NCBI GenBank assembly: GCA_910589415.1
Contig: OU342630.1
Location: forward strand, 93,554,186 to 93,618,185
Origin: Malachius bipustulatus
Taxonomy: Eukaryota; Arthropoda; Insecta; Coleoptera; Melyridae
Direction of reading: 5' to 3'
DNA: 64,000 nt
In this document: positions 12,748 to 24,692 of the stretch, piece by piece
How the letters are laid out: the number at the start of each line of letters is the position of its first letter
Numbering within the stretch: position 1 is the stretch's first letter
The notes under the pieces: model-generated
What the model was told of the DNA's origin: nothing
Seen by the model: only the letters and a program-made list of their open reading frames with translations
The model's database searches: none
Made by a program: the position numbers and the translations under genes

Positions 12748-13541
12748 AATAACTAAATATGGGTTAGTAATAATTAACCTATTTCCTATTATTTACCTTG
12801 AAAGTAAAAAATTCTTGTAAGACTACAACTAGGAACATTTACCTTCAAAGTTACACCAAGCAAAATAAAAATTTGAGATTAGAATTAAAGTTATTTGAAG
12901 CTATAAATCGGCGCTCCCACTTTGACTAATATAGGTAGGTACTTATACGATTATAACCGCGTCAGGTCTAATTAGATAGTATTTTTCAAAGGTGATACAC
13001 CTAACTTGACAATGCATGATCTGACCGGTGGGGTTCTAGTCAGCTGGTCAGAACATCTTCCTTTGAAAACAATAAAAGACATACGTTACAAAAGTCATGG
13101 CTTACCGGTTTTTTTTTTTGTTGCATGCTCACTTTTTACCAAGTGAATGGAATGTAACTGACTTCTTGTCTTCCTCACTCACAAGTGTATTCGGTTCAAA
13201 TTCATAGTTAAAATTCCCAAATTTGTCAACGAATTTAGGTAATCTCTACTCTCACTTAAGTCTTCTATACGTAAATTAGAAGTAACTGTTATGTAATTAA
13301 CGGCGAGAAAATAAAATTTTAGACCAATTTTACGCCGAACTGAGGTAAATTTATCATAAAAATGCTACTAGGGCAGTAACAACGCCAAATAAAAAGAAGC
13401 AAACTGATTCATTGAAAACATTTTTTAATGTTTACAGTTTTAGTTTAATCACCGATTAAGCTTAACAACAGAAGAAAAATATCAGCTGGGCACAAAGTAT
13501 AACCAAGAGGCATTATTTTTATTCGTCCTGACAAAAAGTAA
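12748..13541. other. no recognised gene
   Basis: AT-rich sequence; nothing supported. Confidence 0.5.
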
Positions 13542-13792
13542 GGGACGGTTGCACAAACGTAAATTAACAATCTGCCAGATAATTATTTTAAATTACAAAA
13601 TTTGAAAATATGGCGAGTACATTTAATTTCTTCAGCGTAAATTTCTTATTGGTATGTAATTAAATCTTCTAACAGGGAGTAGAATTTATTTACAGAAATA
13701 TCAGATAAATATTTTGATAACACGGGGCATTTTAAATTTAAAATCAGTAATTATTTAACAGATTCTAAATTTACGTTTGTGCAACGGTAGCT
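13542..13792. mobile_element. MITE with GGTTGCACAAACGTAAAT ends
   Basis: The left end GGTTGCACAAACGTAAATTA, followed by ACAATCTG, pairs with the right end CAGATTCTAAATTTACGTTT followed by GTGCAACGG. The arms are about 28 bases and the unit about 250 bases. Non-coding. Confidence 0.75.
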
Positions 13793-14484
13793 AAGACTAT
13801 AAGGTACTCTGTTTTACAAGATGTAGGTAGGTAGGTACAGAAAACAGGGAAATTTTTATTAAAATGTAATAACAATTTTCCTCTATAAATGACATTCTTT
13901 TCGGTAAGGGAATGCAGTGTTGTCTCTGAGTATAAGCTTGTTCAGTGATAAAACTTCACAAAGCAGAAGACGTTATAGGAATTCTACAACAACTCTTTCG
14001 AAAAGGCCCTGTGCATCGTATTAGTGTTTTTCCTTTATAAGATCTGCCCGTAAGACGTATCATCTTATTCTTATATTATTCGCGTCTTTTGTTGTATCAA
14101 AGAAATTCTTGCACATTCCATTGTAAAAGTTGCCTCTACCTACCCACTGTTTGTAGGAAGCTTCAACGTAAATATTTCTTCCGAGCGGAGTATTTTTTTT
14201 CCGTTTGTAGTTATTTCAAAAGCCACATATATGAATTTTTCATTAGGTTTTTTTTGTACTTCCCGAACGTTCCTCGCTTCCGTGGATTACTTATTTGAAA
14301 CTGATGATGTATTAATTTTTGTTCCTGTTTCCACCTATCTCGTTTTCTCTGCATCCTCGAAAAGAGAAAGAGAATAAAGGAATAACAGGCAGGATGTTCC
14401 GTCTTTAGTACAGTATAGAGAACAGGGGTAGATTCATTGACCCAAACTACATGGCTTAGTAAAATTTGCTAATCAGCAAGCAAT
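13793..14484. other. no recognised gene
   Basis: AT-rich; no supported feature. The 69-codon frame at 14089-14298 shows no family motif. Confidence 0.45.
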
Positions 14485-14670
14485 TATACAGGGTGTATCA
14501 GCTAGATTGCCTTCTTGCTATACAGCAGATAAAACTGCAATATTTCATTTTATCTTGAAAAATATGAACTTCCGGACCAGAGTTTATATGAATTTTTCGT
14601 CTTATAATCACTCAGAGAATCACCTCCTTGAAGAAATTAGGCCAAGCTTACATTTAAACACCCTGTATAA
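14485..14670. mobile_element. short ACAGGGTG-ended MITE
   Basis: About 186 bases bounded by TTATACAGGGTGT and ACACCCTGTATAA, which are perfect 13-base inverted repeats. Non-coding. Confidence 0.7.
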
Positions 14671-15654
14671 GTGAGCTAGTGAATTTTGGAAAACTACTTT
14701 TCTTTTTCGTGATCTGGGGGTCGTGATCGGGGGTGATTTTCGTAAAATGATGCCATCCTCAATAATGTATTTTTTATTAAAAATGCGTTAATATAGCATT
14801 AAAGGAAAATAGCACATACAATTATTATTGTTATTATTTCATCTGGCATATAAAAGATTTGCCAATTTATTTTTTGTCAATTTTACTAATTAATTTATCA
14901 ATTATTTACGAAACATTATCAGAAGAATTAAAAACTATGTTTAGGTTTCGAAACGCTACATGATTTTCAATTTATTTTAAACTTACATGAAGGGCACCAA
15001 TAGTAAACAGAAACAAATTAGGGTAAGCAAGGGAACTTTACTTTATCCTTAGGTACGACCTATTAATATCTTATCCAATGTTAGTTCATTGTAGCCGAAG
15101 GGTTATTAATTTATACTGTAGGTGTATATTTAGGTCAACAAACATCAGATTGGCTGATTGCTAGTAAAGGAATGGTTGATGTTTGTAAAAGCAACCAGCA
15201 TTTATCTCATGCTACACGTGAACAGGGCTGAAATTTCCATTGACCAAACATTCGGTTCTCTCATGCTAAACATTTGATTAATTAGGTACGTTTGTGTCTT
15301 CGAATTTCATTAGTCTACCATGTAATGTTGAGTATATTGGACCAATTAATTAAATGGGTTTGATATAGCTCATTACATTACCTAGCAGAAATTCATTAGT
15401 CTTGGTAAAGGCTTTCCACGTTTTAACAAGGGATTGGCAGATAAGTTTTTTTTTTGTGGAACAGCGCTACAACAGGGATTATAATGATTAATCTATTGGA
15501 TGAACCCAATTCAAAATTGTCAAAAAAGTGTTAGCTTCATCTAACTTGTATAGTTAAGCTAAATGTAGTTCTTTAGATTTTTAGTTTGTAGTTTGTCTGA
15601 GGTGGAGAAATAGTCTCGAAAGTTAACAAATTAAAAATACACAGGCGCGGTCAG
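14671..15654. other. no recognised gene
   Basis: AT-rich; nothing supported. Confidence 0.5.
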
Positions 15655-15890
15655 AAATTAGTAAGTGAAGCCCTTGGTCACAGAGATTATAATGGCGAAA
15701 AATAATGGGAATTTTCTAATGCCATTTTTCACATAGGCGTCCCTCTTTCAAGATACAGAGGGTCAAAGTTAAATTTAAAGAAGTTTTTTCTTAAAATCTC
15801 CGTCGCTTTTCAAAATATTAAATAGCTTTTCAGTTGAAATTTTGCACAAATTTCTTTCTCATGACGACACAATATTTGCTTGATTTTCTT
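15655..15890 (+). repeat. solo arm of the 10653-type foldback
   Basis: This stretch aligns with the left arm of the 10653-12747 element. It shares a GGTCACAGA word, then the run TGCCATTTTTCACATAGGCG followed by TCCC, then CAAGATACAG-GGGTCAAA. It is clearly diverged and no facing arm is seen nearby, so it is an old half copy. Confidence 0.75.
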
Positions 15891-16142
15891 CACGGAGCAT
15901 CGACGAATTTAGTTTACAAGAGATTGCAACTTATTTGTCTATGTTTCATTGATAAATTGGATATTTTAGGACAATTTTGTTCTAATAATCGACTGTAATT
16001 ATGGCACAGTTTTGGTTAAACATACTTTTCCTACGATCACAATACAAAGTACCACATTGCGCAACATTATTTGTACGCAAACTACAAGATTTCTCACATT
16101 TATAAAATTGTGTGGGAAAGTGACATAAAGGCATACGCAATA

Positions 16143-16273
16143 GTATATTGTGAAACAAGTGCGGAAAAGAGAAAATTTCTCACGAGTGTGAAACAATTGT
16201 GACACGAGACGAAGTCGAGTGTCACAATTCACACGAGTGTGAAATTTCTTTTCCGCACGTGCTTCACACAGTA
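16143..16273. repeat. GTGCGGAAAAG palindrome
   Basis: A near-perfect palindrome centred in GAGACGAAGTCGAG (about 16207). The arms contain GTGCGGAAAAG, CACGAGTGTGAAACAATTGT and GACAC on one side and their complements on the other. Such a structure can form a hairpin or cruciform. The sequence GTCGTAGGAAAAG just outside it also recurs at the outer ends of the foldback. Confidence 0.8.
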
Positions 16274-16300
16274 CTTTTCCTACGACCACAATTTAACAGA

Positions 16301-16510
16301 TTAATTATTTAACAAATTTAACACATAAATTATTTTTTCTGACAATGCTCTGCTTTTATGACCTTTTCTCCAATTTATGAAATGTTTATAAGCAGATTCG
16401 TATTTTTCTCTCGAAACTACAGGTAGCAAATTCAAAGAACACAAACCTGCTTGTTTTCTGACTTCAGGTGGTGTATTTTCTGTTTCACATTCAGAGAAAT
16501 TACAATCCAT
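16301..16510 (-). pseudogene. tyrosine-recombinase-like (Crypton-type) N-terminal fragment
   Basis: The 69-codon minus-strand frame ends in a segment with LLPVVSREKYESAYKHFINW and then SEKIIYVLNLL. This resembles the N-terminal core-binding region of insect proteins of the tyrosine recombinase/Crypton-like kind, where the usual pattern is 'LP-KS-EKYE-AY--F--W... SE---L-YF'. No catalytic domain (R...H-x-x-R...Y) is present; the frame stops where the foldback palindrome begins. The assignment rests on pattern memory only; a chance match is possible. Confidence 0.4.
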
Positions 16511-17215
16511 TATAATGATAGGTACCTAACTAAAGTTTATTTTTTCAGACTACCTACCTAGGTAGGTTAATATTATTTTCAATTCTACCAATGACTTTTT
16601 ATTATTACTATTATATACTTACTGTAAAATCATTGAATTCTACCGACAATATTATTATTATTATTTATTATTAGACTCGGTATAAACTAAAAATAAGTGA
16701 CGTGAGCGTGGAGACGTAATAACAATAATTTAAGAGAGGTTAGTGTATATCATTGATATGCAATTTCTACACAACGCAAGCGCTGTGCGTCGTCGGTGGA
16801 AGTTAGTAGAGGTGTGCGAGTTATTTTCACGATCACGTTCGTGAATTTGATTTGGCTGTTATCAGCGATCAACTCGTAAATTTTAATAATTACTGCCACA
16901 AGAGAATAATGAGTCTATTTTATAGTCTTGTCGGGTTCTGTGTTATCCCATTTGTGTTTATTTTATTACCTTGAAGCTTTAAATGAATAGTTATTCCATT
17001 AACAATAAGTAACAGTTGAGTTCTCAGTTACCGCCCATCACTATTGTTTACATTAATAATATAAAACTGTACGGAAATGATTTTTGGCTATGCGTGAGAA
17101 ATCTGCTAGTTTGCGCACAAAAAACGATGCGCAAAGTAGTGTTTTGTATAGTGGTCGTAGGAAAAGTTCATTACCGTACAGTTTTGTAGTTATGACATTA
17201 CAGCTGACGTGTAAA

Positions 17216-17995
17216 AAGTAGCGATCAACAGTCCCAACCATAGAGTAAACACTATGTAAGATTTATAAAATAGACGTCATTCGATGACAACAATAAGTGA
17301 TGAGTAAAACAGTCGCTTTTGCACTTTTTGAGTAGAAAACTGTGCAGTTAGGATCTGGGGGTATTCCGCGTGTGATGGCACCGGCGGTATTCCCTTGCTA
17401 TTTTTGTCAAGAAAAAACCTCTATTTGCTTGGTCTAGAAAAGTTTATTTTTTGTTTATCTTTTCAATTACATATTATTTTATGTAAGTTTTTACCTAAAT
17501 AATTAATTAAAATAATTATGAACTCAGACACTAGCTGGACTGGCATTTTTTGTAAACTAATAAATGAATACTGCAACTCTTTTTATTTTTGATCTAATTC
17601 AGAACAGTTATTTGAAAAAGTTGTTTGCTTATTGAATCCTACACACAGTTAAAAAAGTGTCTAGTCTACTTAAGAACACCTTGTATATTTCCAATTTTTC
17701 AAATCTTATCATCATTAAATCGTCTTTCAAAGTCAATTTGAAGACCAATTGAATTCTACTGAAGAGACCGTTACTTGATATCAAAATTACCAATTTAGTT
17801 TTTGAGTTAGGAAGAAGTCGTAAAAATTTTGAACTACACCCAATACATTTAAACTCGTAAAGCAGCTTAAACATTACTAAAAAAAAGCATTCACAAGACA
17901 ACCCGGTTACAATAGACCATAGCACTGATAAATCATTAAATTAATAAGGAAGTATTCAGGTAAATAATTTTCATTTCCGCTTCATTGGCAACCCT
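17216..17995. other. no recognised gene
   Basis: No gene is recognised. A 98-codon minus-strand frame at 17629-17925 is rich in Leu, Phe and Cys and could be a membrane segment, but I see no family signature. It lies downstream of the candidate exon at 17996-18204 on the same strand. Confidence 0.4.
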
Positions 17996-18204
17996 TACCT
18001 CGACAATTTCTGTGAGGGTAATAAATATTAACAGGTATCTCTTGGCTTTGGCCCAACTGTTGGATAGGTACTTCACCATAAAAGATTTTGACGTCCACCA
18101 AAAGAAATCTTCCACATTGCATCGAAAAATCATTGCTCCTAATTTTGATATAATTTACTAAATCAGCAGTTTTTTTCGAGATAATTTTCCCGGTGAAAAA
18201 CATC
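17996..18204 (-). other. possible internal coding exon
   Basis: On the minus strand a polypyrimidine tract ending TTTTTTTTTAATAG precedes an open segment that ends GTCGAG before GTAAGG, a good donor. The segment is open in one frame (MFFTGKIISKKTADLVNYIK...) and in a second. The bounded, open, splice-flanked structure is suggestive, but the product is not recognised. A receptor fragment is one speculative option. Confidence 0.25.
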
Positions 18205-18827
18205 CTATTAAAAAAAAAACGGTTTGATGAACGTCGAGAAACAGTGTACCTCTTACCTTGAGGATATTATTAATATTAGTTATTATAAATTTATATGCAA
18301 ATATAATGACCTAAAATCTGCTGCTAGAAGAAAGGTAAAGCTAAAGGGGGTAGTTTTTCAAGTGTTCGACTTATATTTTTTTACTAGGCATAACTGAATG
18401 CGCCATCTAGAAACCAGTTTTTAAATAAAGGCTTTGAGGGCACTTTTGAACACTTACAGTGACTCACTGTTCAAGGAATCGTGAAGGCGACATGCATAGG
18501 GAACTTCACAGACCTCTACAGAAATATTTACAACAAGATTCACAAATTACAGGACTCTGTACTTCAAATATAACTGTTTCATGATTCGGCCGTCGTCCGC
18601 TAGGGGATACTTTGGAGCTTTGAGCAAGAGCTTAGATGTTAGGACTCTGCAGAACCGCGCATATCTGTAAGTCTAGTTGACAACGCCCGTCGAGAGAGTG
18701 CAGCAGCATTGCAGAATTCAAGAACGAGGTACACAAAATGTCCTGCTGAAGTAACAGGGCAGCTATCTATACAGCTTACAACAACGGTCGAGAGAGTGCA
18801 GCACGAATACAAGAACATCGACTTTAT

Positions 18828-19466
18828 ACAGGCTGTCCATCACTTATGTACAGTGTACCGGAGGTTAATTTTAAAGGTAAAAAAAAGATAAAAAATTGAA
18901 ATTTTGAGGATTCATGTAATTAATGTCCGACCATAGAATCGTATAATCAGTTTAATTGTTTTTCGTTAAGCCACTAGCGGTACAAAACTATAATTTGGTA
19001 GTATAAATGGGAAAAAATTCAATTTTTCTTAAATAGGTAGGTACCTACATCGGGAGAAATCGATTAATAAAATCAAAACCTGAAAAGAAATATCAAAAAA
19101 CTTATTAAAAGCCTTTAATTAAATAAAATACCTTAAATATGAAAATGAGAGGTAGAATGATTGATAAAATAATATGATAGTAATAAATGTTACTAATAAT
19201 CTGAGGAGGGTAAGATCTCCCATAAATCCTTAACCAGCCGAAGTAAACAGTTCTCAAATCCCCAATGTAGTATGACATTGAACTCGAATGGGTATCCTTT
19301 GTTTACTTTGGATTTATGGTAGATAAATACCACATTCAGATTATTGGTCACTTTTATCACTACCATGTATCAATCATGACACGAATCGTCATAATGTCAA
19401 CGCTTTATCTTCAAAATTAACTCTATTTCGAGGGAGGACATAAGTGATGGACCAGCCTGTACAATA
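18828..19466. mobile_element. foldback element
   Basis: The left end TACAGGCTGTCCATCACTTA and following TGTAC pair with the right end ACATAAGTGATGGACCAGCC and following TGTAC. An inner pair, CCCATAAATCC/GAAGTAAACAG against GTTTACTTTGGATTTATGG, also matches. The unit is about 640 bases and non-coding. Confidence 0.65.
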
Positions 19467-19708
19467 TAAATAGGTTCTTCTATGAAATGCGTGTCCCATC
19501 CGCCCCGCTTTACAAGGATTTTTTAATATAGAAGTGACCAAACACATACCGAATCAATTCTATGATTTCAAATTTATATAGATTATTACTAGATTAGGAG
19601 GCAACAGGGTAGTTTAGTTTGTAAAATCCAATGGTAAAATCAAACTCAATTTGAAGTTTATAGCCTTTCGCCACTTCAGGACGCTCTAGAATCACTTGTA
19701 ACCACTAT
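19467..19708. other. no recognised gene
   Basis: No feature apart from being upstream of a TATA-box-like site at 19710. Confidence 0.4.
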
Positions 19709-19718
19709 GTATATAAAG
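19709..19718 (+). promoter_or_regulatory. TATA-box-like site
   Basis: TATATAAAG precedes the tandem duplication by about 20 bases. Its spacing would place transcription start near the beginning of the first duplicated unit. This fits an LTR or a Pol II core promoter, but function is inferred. Confidence 0.35.
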
Positions 19719-19729
19719 CCACTGTACAG

Positions 19730-20041
19730 GCAGCCACCAGCAAAAGTACAGTTCCGCCTAGCAGTTACCGTTTCGATTTAGAACACCGACCAGGAGAGGG
19801 CAGCACAACACGGTTGGAGATAGAGACGGTTCAACATCCTGTTTTATCCATTTATGTATCCTGGATTACAATTTCCGAGGCAGCTACCAGCACGAGCACA
19901 GTTCCGCTTAGCAGTTACCCTTCCGATTTAGAACACCGACCGGGAGAGGGCAGCACAAACAGATTCAAATAAACACGGTTGGAGATAGAGACGGTTCAAT
20001 ATCCTGTTTTATCTATTTACCTATCCTCGATCACAATTCCG
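19730..20041 (+). repeat. tandem duplication, LTR-like
   Basis: Two head-to-tail copies, 19730-19878 and 19879-20041, share CAGTTCCGC, TAGCAGTTACC, GATTTAGAACACCGACC, GGGAGAGGGCAGCACAA, CGGTTGGAGATAGAGACGGT and ATCCTGTTTTATC. The second copy has about 14 extra bases that create an AATAAA word at 19968. With the upstream TATA box this looks like a duplicated R-U5 of an LTR. An alternative is a duplicated 5' UTR: an ATG at 20050 opens a 17-codon frame ending at a possible GTAAAT donor (about 20099). Confidence 0.6.
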
Positions 20042-22183
20042 AAGAAAAAATGACTTCAAATATTATTGTGGAAACACTGAATCGATGGGGAAAAAAAGGT
20101 AAATATTTACATCCACGTATCTTAAGTTCCATAAATTTTTTTCTCTTTGCCTCTTTGACACTACGGTCGCATTGCAATTTTTTTCTTCACCTTCAGGGCA
20201 AGAAATATATTCGAAATTAACAGTAGCCGAATATTATTTTGATATTTGCATTTATTTTGAATTTACATTCCAAAAAGCGTGACATCAGTCCCTATAGTCT
20301 GGATACGATATGAGAAAGCTAGGTATATCTGTTCTGATCCGCCTCTGTACCGCTCTCTACGCTATGACGCAGTTGGCCACTTCAACACTTCTAGTGCTTG
20401 TTTATTATGTGATATACGCGATGCTAGCCAGGACCGGACTCCCTAGACCGATTTTTAGTGCTTTTTTTTGCTAACCATGCATTTGCCAAAGAAAATTAAA
20501 ACCTTCCTGGTGTTGCTATCCTCCATCCCTATACAGGTGCCACAGTGAAAGTGTAGGTTACCCAGAAGTAAATAAGGCCGAAAAAAATTTTTAGTATAAA
20601 TGTTAGGGTCAGATACTTAACAAAGACAACATCGAAACCATTAATTTTTGTTAAAAATAATAAAAATAAATAAATTTTTGAAGCGGAAAAATTAATATGT
20701 GACCAGTAATAGGTAAATAATGCGTTTAGATAGCACTTGTGAGTACCTACCTACCTACCTAATTTTCTGAACATTTTCAAAGACCTCCCTGTTGGTTGGG
20801 GGATCCTCCGTTCCGTACCAACACCAACCATCATCGATAGGTTCGTAGATTCGCAGCCTATAGCCGAAACTGGCACCATAATATTATTTTTCATCTTTAT
20901 ACCGTACTTAACTTCATAAGGTATGTATGTACTGTCCAATTTGCTGCGCATCTTGCGAGCTTTGTTCACCGCCACTCAGCATTTACATGTTCGATGAACG
21001 GCGAAGATATTCTTATCAATCCTATCTGATTGGTTATTTTTTTTAACGTGGACACCGACTTATGAGTGAGTATGCACTTTGAAGGCGGTAACCAACCTTT
21101 GGCGCAGTAAGAACTTATTCGCCTTCCTATAATTAATAGGACTGTAAGGTACTATGAATGAACTTATTTAAAAAATAGTACATCATTTCTTCCGGAGTCC
21201 TAATTACTCAGTCATAATAATAGCATTCTAATGACTTCTTATATTTAAACTGAGAATTCTCAATAATGTTCATAAATTCTCATTGAGGATCGTTACGATG
21301 GTCCATTAAGATCCATTTCTCAATATTTTTTTGCACATAAAGACACCCAAGGTATAAAATTACAACATGCGCCCTTAAAAAAAACTGTAAGTGCACAAAG
21401 TAACAACTGCCTCTGCATTCTTACTAACTTCATCTTGAAGATGAAGGTAAAAGGCTCGGTAAAAGGTTTCCTCGGGTCGCACCCTGAAGCAGCTGTCCAA
21501 GACATACCTACCTAAATAATTGTGACCTCTCGACCCGAAAGAGCAAGGCTCGGTCTGGAAGTTCTCACATCACGCTGGATCGCGGAGTTTCCCACACAAA
21601 AGACGTGTGGGAAACCGCAAAGAATTATTTAATTATTAATTATTATGTAACTTCCTTGAGTAATCGAACTTTAAAATAATTGTATGCATTGTTTCTCAGC
21701 GAGTATGGTGGTCGCGACCTATCCTATAATAGACCTCAATATAAATTCATAATTTCATGTAAATTAAAAATATTAAAACAAAAAAAAAAACACTGAGAGG
21801 CATATGATTTAAAAAAAGTTTTTAGTTTTTGGTTTTATTTAAATGAAGCGAGTGAGAGAATTTCTAATATTATAGAGAATAAAGACAAAGATGTGTGTGT
21901 AATAGCTCATGATGCTGTAATTTATTCTTCATGTTACCAATTATTAATGATAATACATCACAAATAATACGTTACTAATATGAATGGGTGTACATATCAA
22001 GTTAAAAGCAAATAAATGAAAAGAAAAAATATTTTAGTTTCAACATAATGATGGGGGGGGGGGGGAATAAATTTTAAAAAATCAGTGACTGCTTTTCAGA
22101 TGAAATTAGTAAAGTACCACTTAAGCATGTATTTATAAATAAAAAATTGTTTTTCCTAAATTCAGCTTGATTTTTTTTGCAAG
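20042..22183. other. no recognised gene; one interspersed repeat copy
   Basis: No supported gene. At 20993-21065 a segment (GATGAACGGCGAAGATATTC...GTGGACACCGAC) is the inverted counterpart of 26185-26252. A GTAGGTAGGTAG run lies at about 20742-20760. A run of 14 G lies near 22052-22065. Confidence 0.4.
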
Positions 22184-23110
22184 ATTCGCAAGGTGAGGTT
22201 TGTCAAGGTCTTGTCAGTTTTGTTTTTCTTAGGACAAGGTCCGTATAGACAAGAACACATCACATCAGCTCGAAAGATTTATGTTTACAATTCAGGTTTG
22301 ACAAGGTCCGGCGAGTTTTTTTTTGTTTTTTTTTTTCAAACCGGACCTCGCAATGAAAAAATCGAACTGAGTGGATCTTTTCAGACCAGATCTTGCATCA
22401 AATAAAAAAATTTGAGCTGACCGGACCTTGCAAAAATCAAATTGTCGAACTGGCCGGACTTCGTCTATTAAAACTTGCACTCGATATGGGTTGCAGTCCT
22501 GGGTAAAAACGCCAAGTTACAGGAGTCCATTTTAGATTGTTGAAAAGTCATGTTGTTGTTGTTAGGGACTCGGTCGGTAATAATAAAAAAAGTAGACAGG
22601 AGAACGCGGCGTCAGCGGCGTCAGGGCGTCAGCGGTAGAAAAGCCAGCGTCTGATTATTATCGAAGAAGACCTAGAAGATCTATTAGATCAAGAATTTGA
22701 AACTATATTATTGAAGATAATTCTCCAAGAGAAATAGCAACAATACTGGACAAATTTCTTAGACTTCTGAAGGAAGGTAACATAAAACCAAATCAAAGAA
22801 GAATCATAATCCATACGGAGTACCGATGGAATAATATCATAGGGCCCAGAAGAAAGAAGCAAACTAAGTTTGTTATTAAGTTAAAATTTATGTTTGTATG
22901 GTAAGCACTGATTATAAATGTTAAAGTTAAAAGGGTTATCGTTTTGATTTGAGGGTTTCACATAACCCATTTGAACTGAGATAAGGATTTTTGTTAAAAC
23001 TCATAAGAGTCTTTTGTAAAAGAGCTAGTCAAATTGTTTTAAAGGCGCCCAACATTTAGCACGAGCACAAACTTAAAAACAAAACGAGCTGACCGAACCT
23101 TGTCCTGTGT
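22184..23110. repeat. cluster of CAAGGTCCGG words
   Basis: At least seven copies of CAAGGTC(C/T) or its complement occur here in both orientations: GTCAAGGTCTTG, ACAAGGTCCGTA, ACAAGGTCCGG, CCGGACCTCG, CCGGACCTTGC, GGCCGGACTTCG and, further away, GACCGAACCTTGTCC near 23095. They may be subterminal repeats of an unrecognised transposon. The core also resembles a nuclear-receptor half-site, which I treat as coincidence. Confidence 0.4.
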
Positions 23111-24692
23111 AGAATCTATTACACTTCACTAACTTTGCAATCCACGAGTGGCCACTGTAAAAAAAAATAGACCCAAAATATGAGCGCCATTTCACATTGG
23201 CATGACTTCTTGAAAACTAATCTTTATAACAAATTATGCCATCATGCCAACGGCAAATAAACAGTAAAAATTTTAATGGCATTGAAATTTGATAAGTAGT
23301 GTAATAAAAATATTGTTTCTGAACCGCATAATGAACTGATAATGAAATTTATTCTACATGAATAATTCGAACTGAATGACCTCTCAAACGACACCATTTC
23401 ATATAAAACTCATAAAATGGAAGTTCTACATCGATTTCAATAAAAATAAACTATAAAATATGAACCACCATTTGGTTGTTGGTGTTGGTGCTTGGAATAG
23501 CATTGATATGCTAATCATATTTCTATTAGAGCTGCTGCGTCTGACAGAACCCTGAAACGATTTCTGTGTTTAAAAGATTTATCAACCCGAGGAGCGGATG
23601 GCACTAAGAGAAACGCTTGGAAATTTGATTCAGGCTAGCATTTGAAAATAGATATCGAACAAAAATTAAATCTTTAGAATTTATATTGAAATGTGTATGT
23701 ACACAGCACAACAGTAAAGTTTCAGTTCTTGATGTTATTTTAATACATGCAAAAAGGCACGAGCATCAATTAATATTGATAAACATTTTTATCCACACAC
23801 TGATTAACGTGACCTCTTGTGAACTGACCGAGGAATTGTATATGTATACTTGAAAGAGAGGAAAATAACAATCTTTTCCGCCTTTCTTTTAATCGTATAG
23901 GTAGTAGGTACAGATGCTCCTTTCCTTATTGATGCGCATCGAAAATTGACGACCAAAATTGATCAAATTTACGCAAATAAGACTTTAAAAATTAAATATT
24001 TAAAAAATCTCAATATACTCTTACACTGATAAGAGGCCTATTATTATAAGACGCTTATATTCGAAAAGACTTTTTGATAGATAAGTGACATGTTTCCTGC
24101 TTCCGAGTTTTCAGCACGTAATACCAATTTTTAATTTTTAAATGGGACCCCTGTATATGCTGGCATTTTCCTATTGCCAGAAAAATTAATAAGAACGGTT
24201 AGATTTTACACAGAGAAGCTTACATGAGTTATAAACAAGTGAAAATCGCCAATTTTGCAAATTTCAAATAATTTGGATCGAAAACGCTTCAAGATAGAGG
24301 AAAATGGCTCACATAATATGTCCCTATCTTAGCTTTTCATGTGGTAGGTATTCAACTGACGAATGTAATTTCTATTTAGGGTGATGAAAAATAGATTTCT
24401 GGAAACAAAAATTTTACAAAATGTTTCTTTCTAACCAGGGAATAGAAAAAGTCAAGAGCCATCTAAGCTGTTTTAATTAATTAATTAGGTAATTAATTAT
24501 TTTTATTTTTTACAATAATGTGTCTAACAGAATCAGATAGTGTGTCTACGTACATTGAAGTCATATTTTGCGAAAAAAATTTTATTATCAATTTTAGGAA
24601 CAAATGTCATTCTCTAGAAAAAGTTGTGCTTGGTTGTAACTTAAAATGAAATAGTCCACGCAGACTTAAAATGTATGTTTGCTGTGGTACTC
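23111..24692. other. no recognised gene
   Basis: AT-rich; nothing supported. Confidence 0.5.

Larger units (their letters stand above)
15996..17215. mobile_element. foldback element with internal palindrome and recombinase-like fragment
   Basis: The left arm near 15998-16105 (GGCACAGTTTTG, TTTTCCTACGATCAC, TTTGTACGCAAACTAC, AGATTTCTCAC) is repeated in reverse complement at about 17080-17215 (GTGAGAAATCTGCTAGTTTG, GTGGTCGTAGGAAAAG, ACAGTTTTGTAG). The interior holds a second palindrome at 16143-16273 and a recombinase-like coding fragment at 16301-16510. Only a partial coding relic is present, so mobility would have depended on proteins from elsewhere. Confidence 0.65.

Noticed and set aside
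20742..20760. GTAGGTAGGTAG run as telomere-like
   Set aside because: It is short and of a kind scattered through the window as simple TAGGTACC-type words.
22052..22065. G run as a G-quadruplex or regulatory site
   Set aside because: A single homopolymer run is not a four-tract motif and may be a polymerase-slippage or assembly feature.
22193..22405. CAAGGTC words as nuclear-receptor sites controlling a gene
   Set aside because: No gene is nearby, and the longer shared CCGG extension fits a repeat better.
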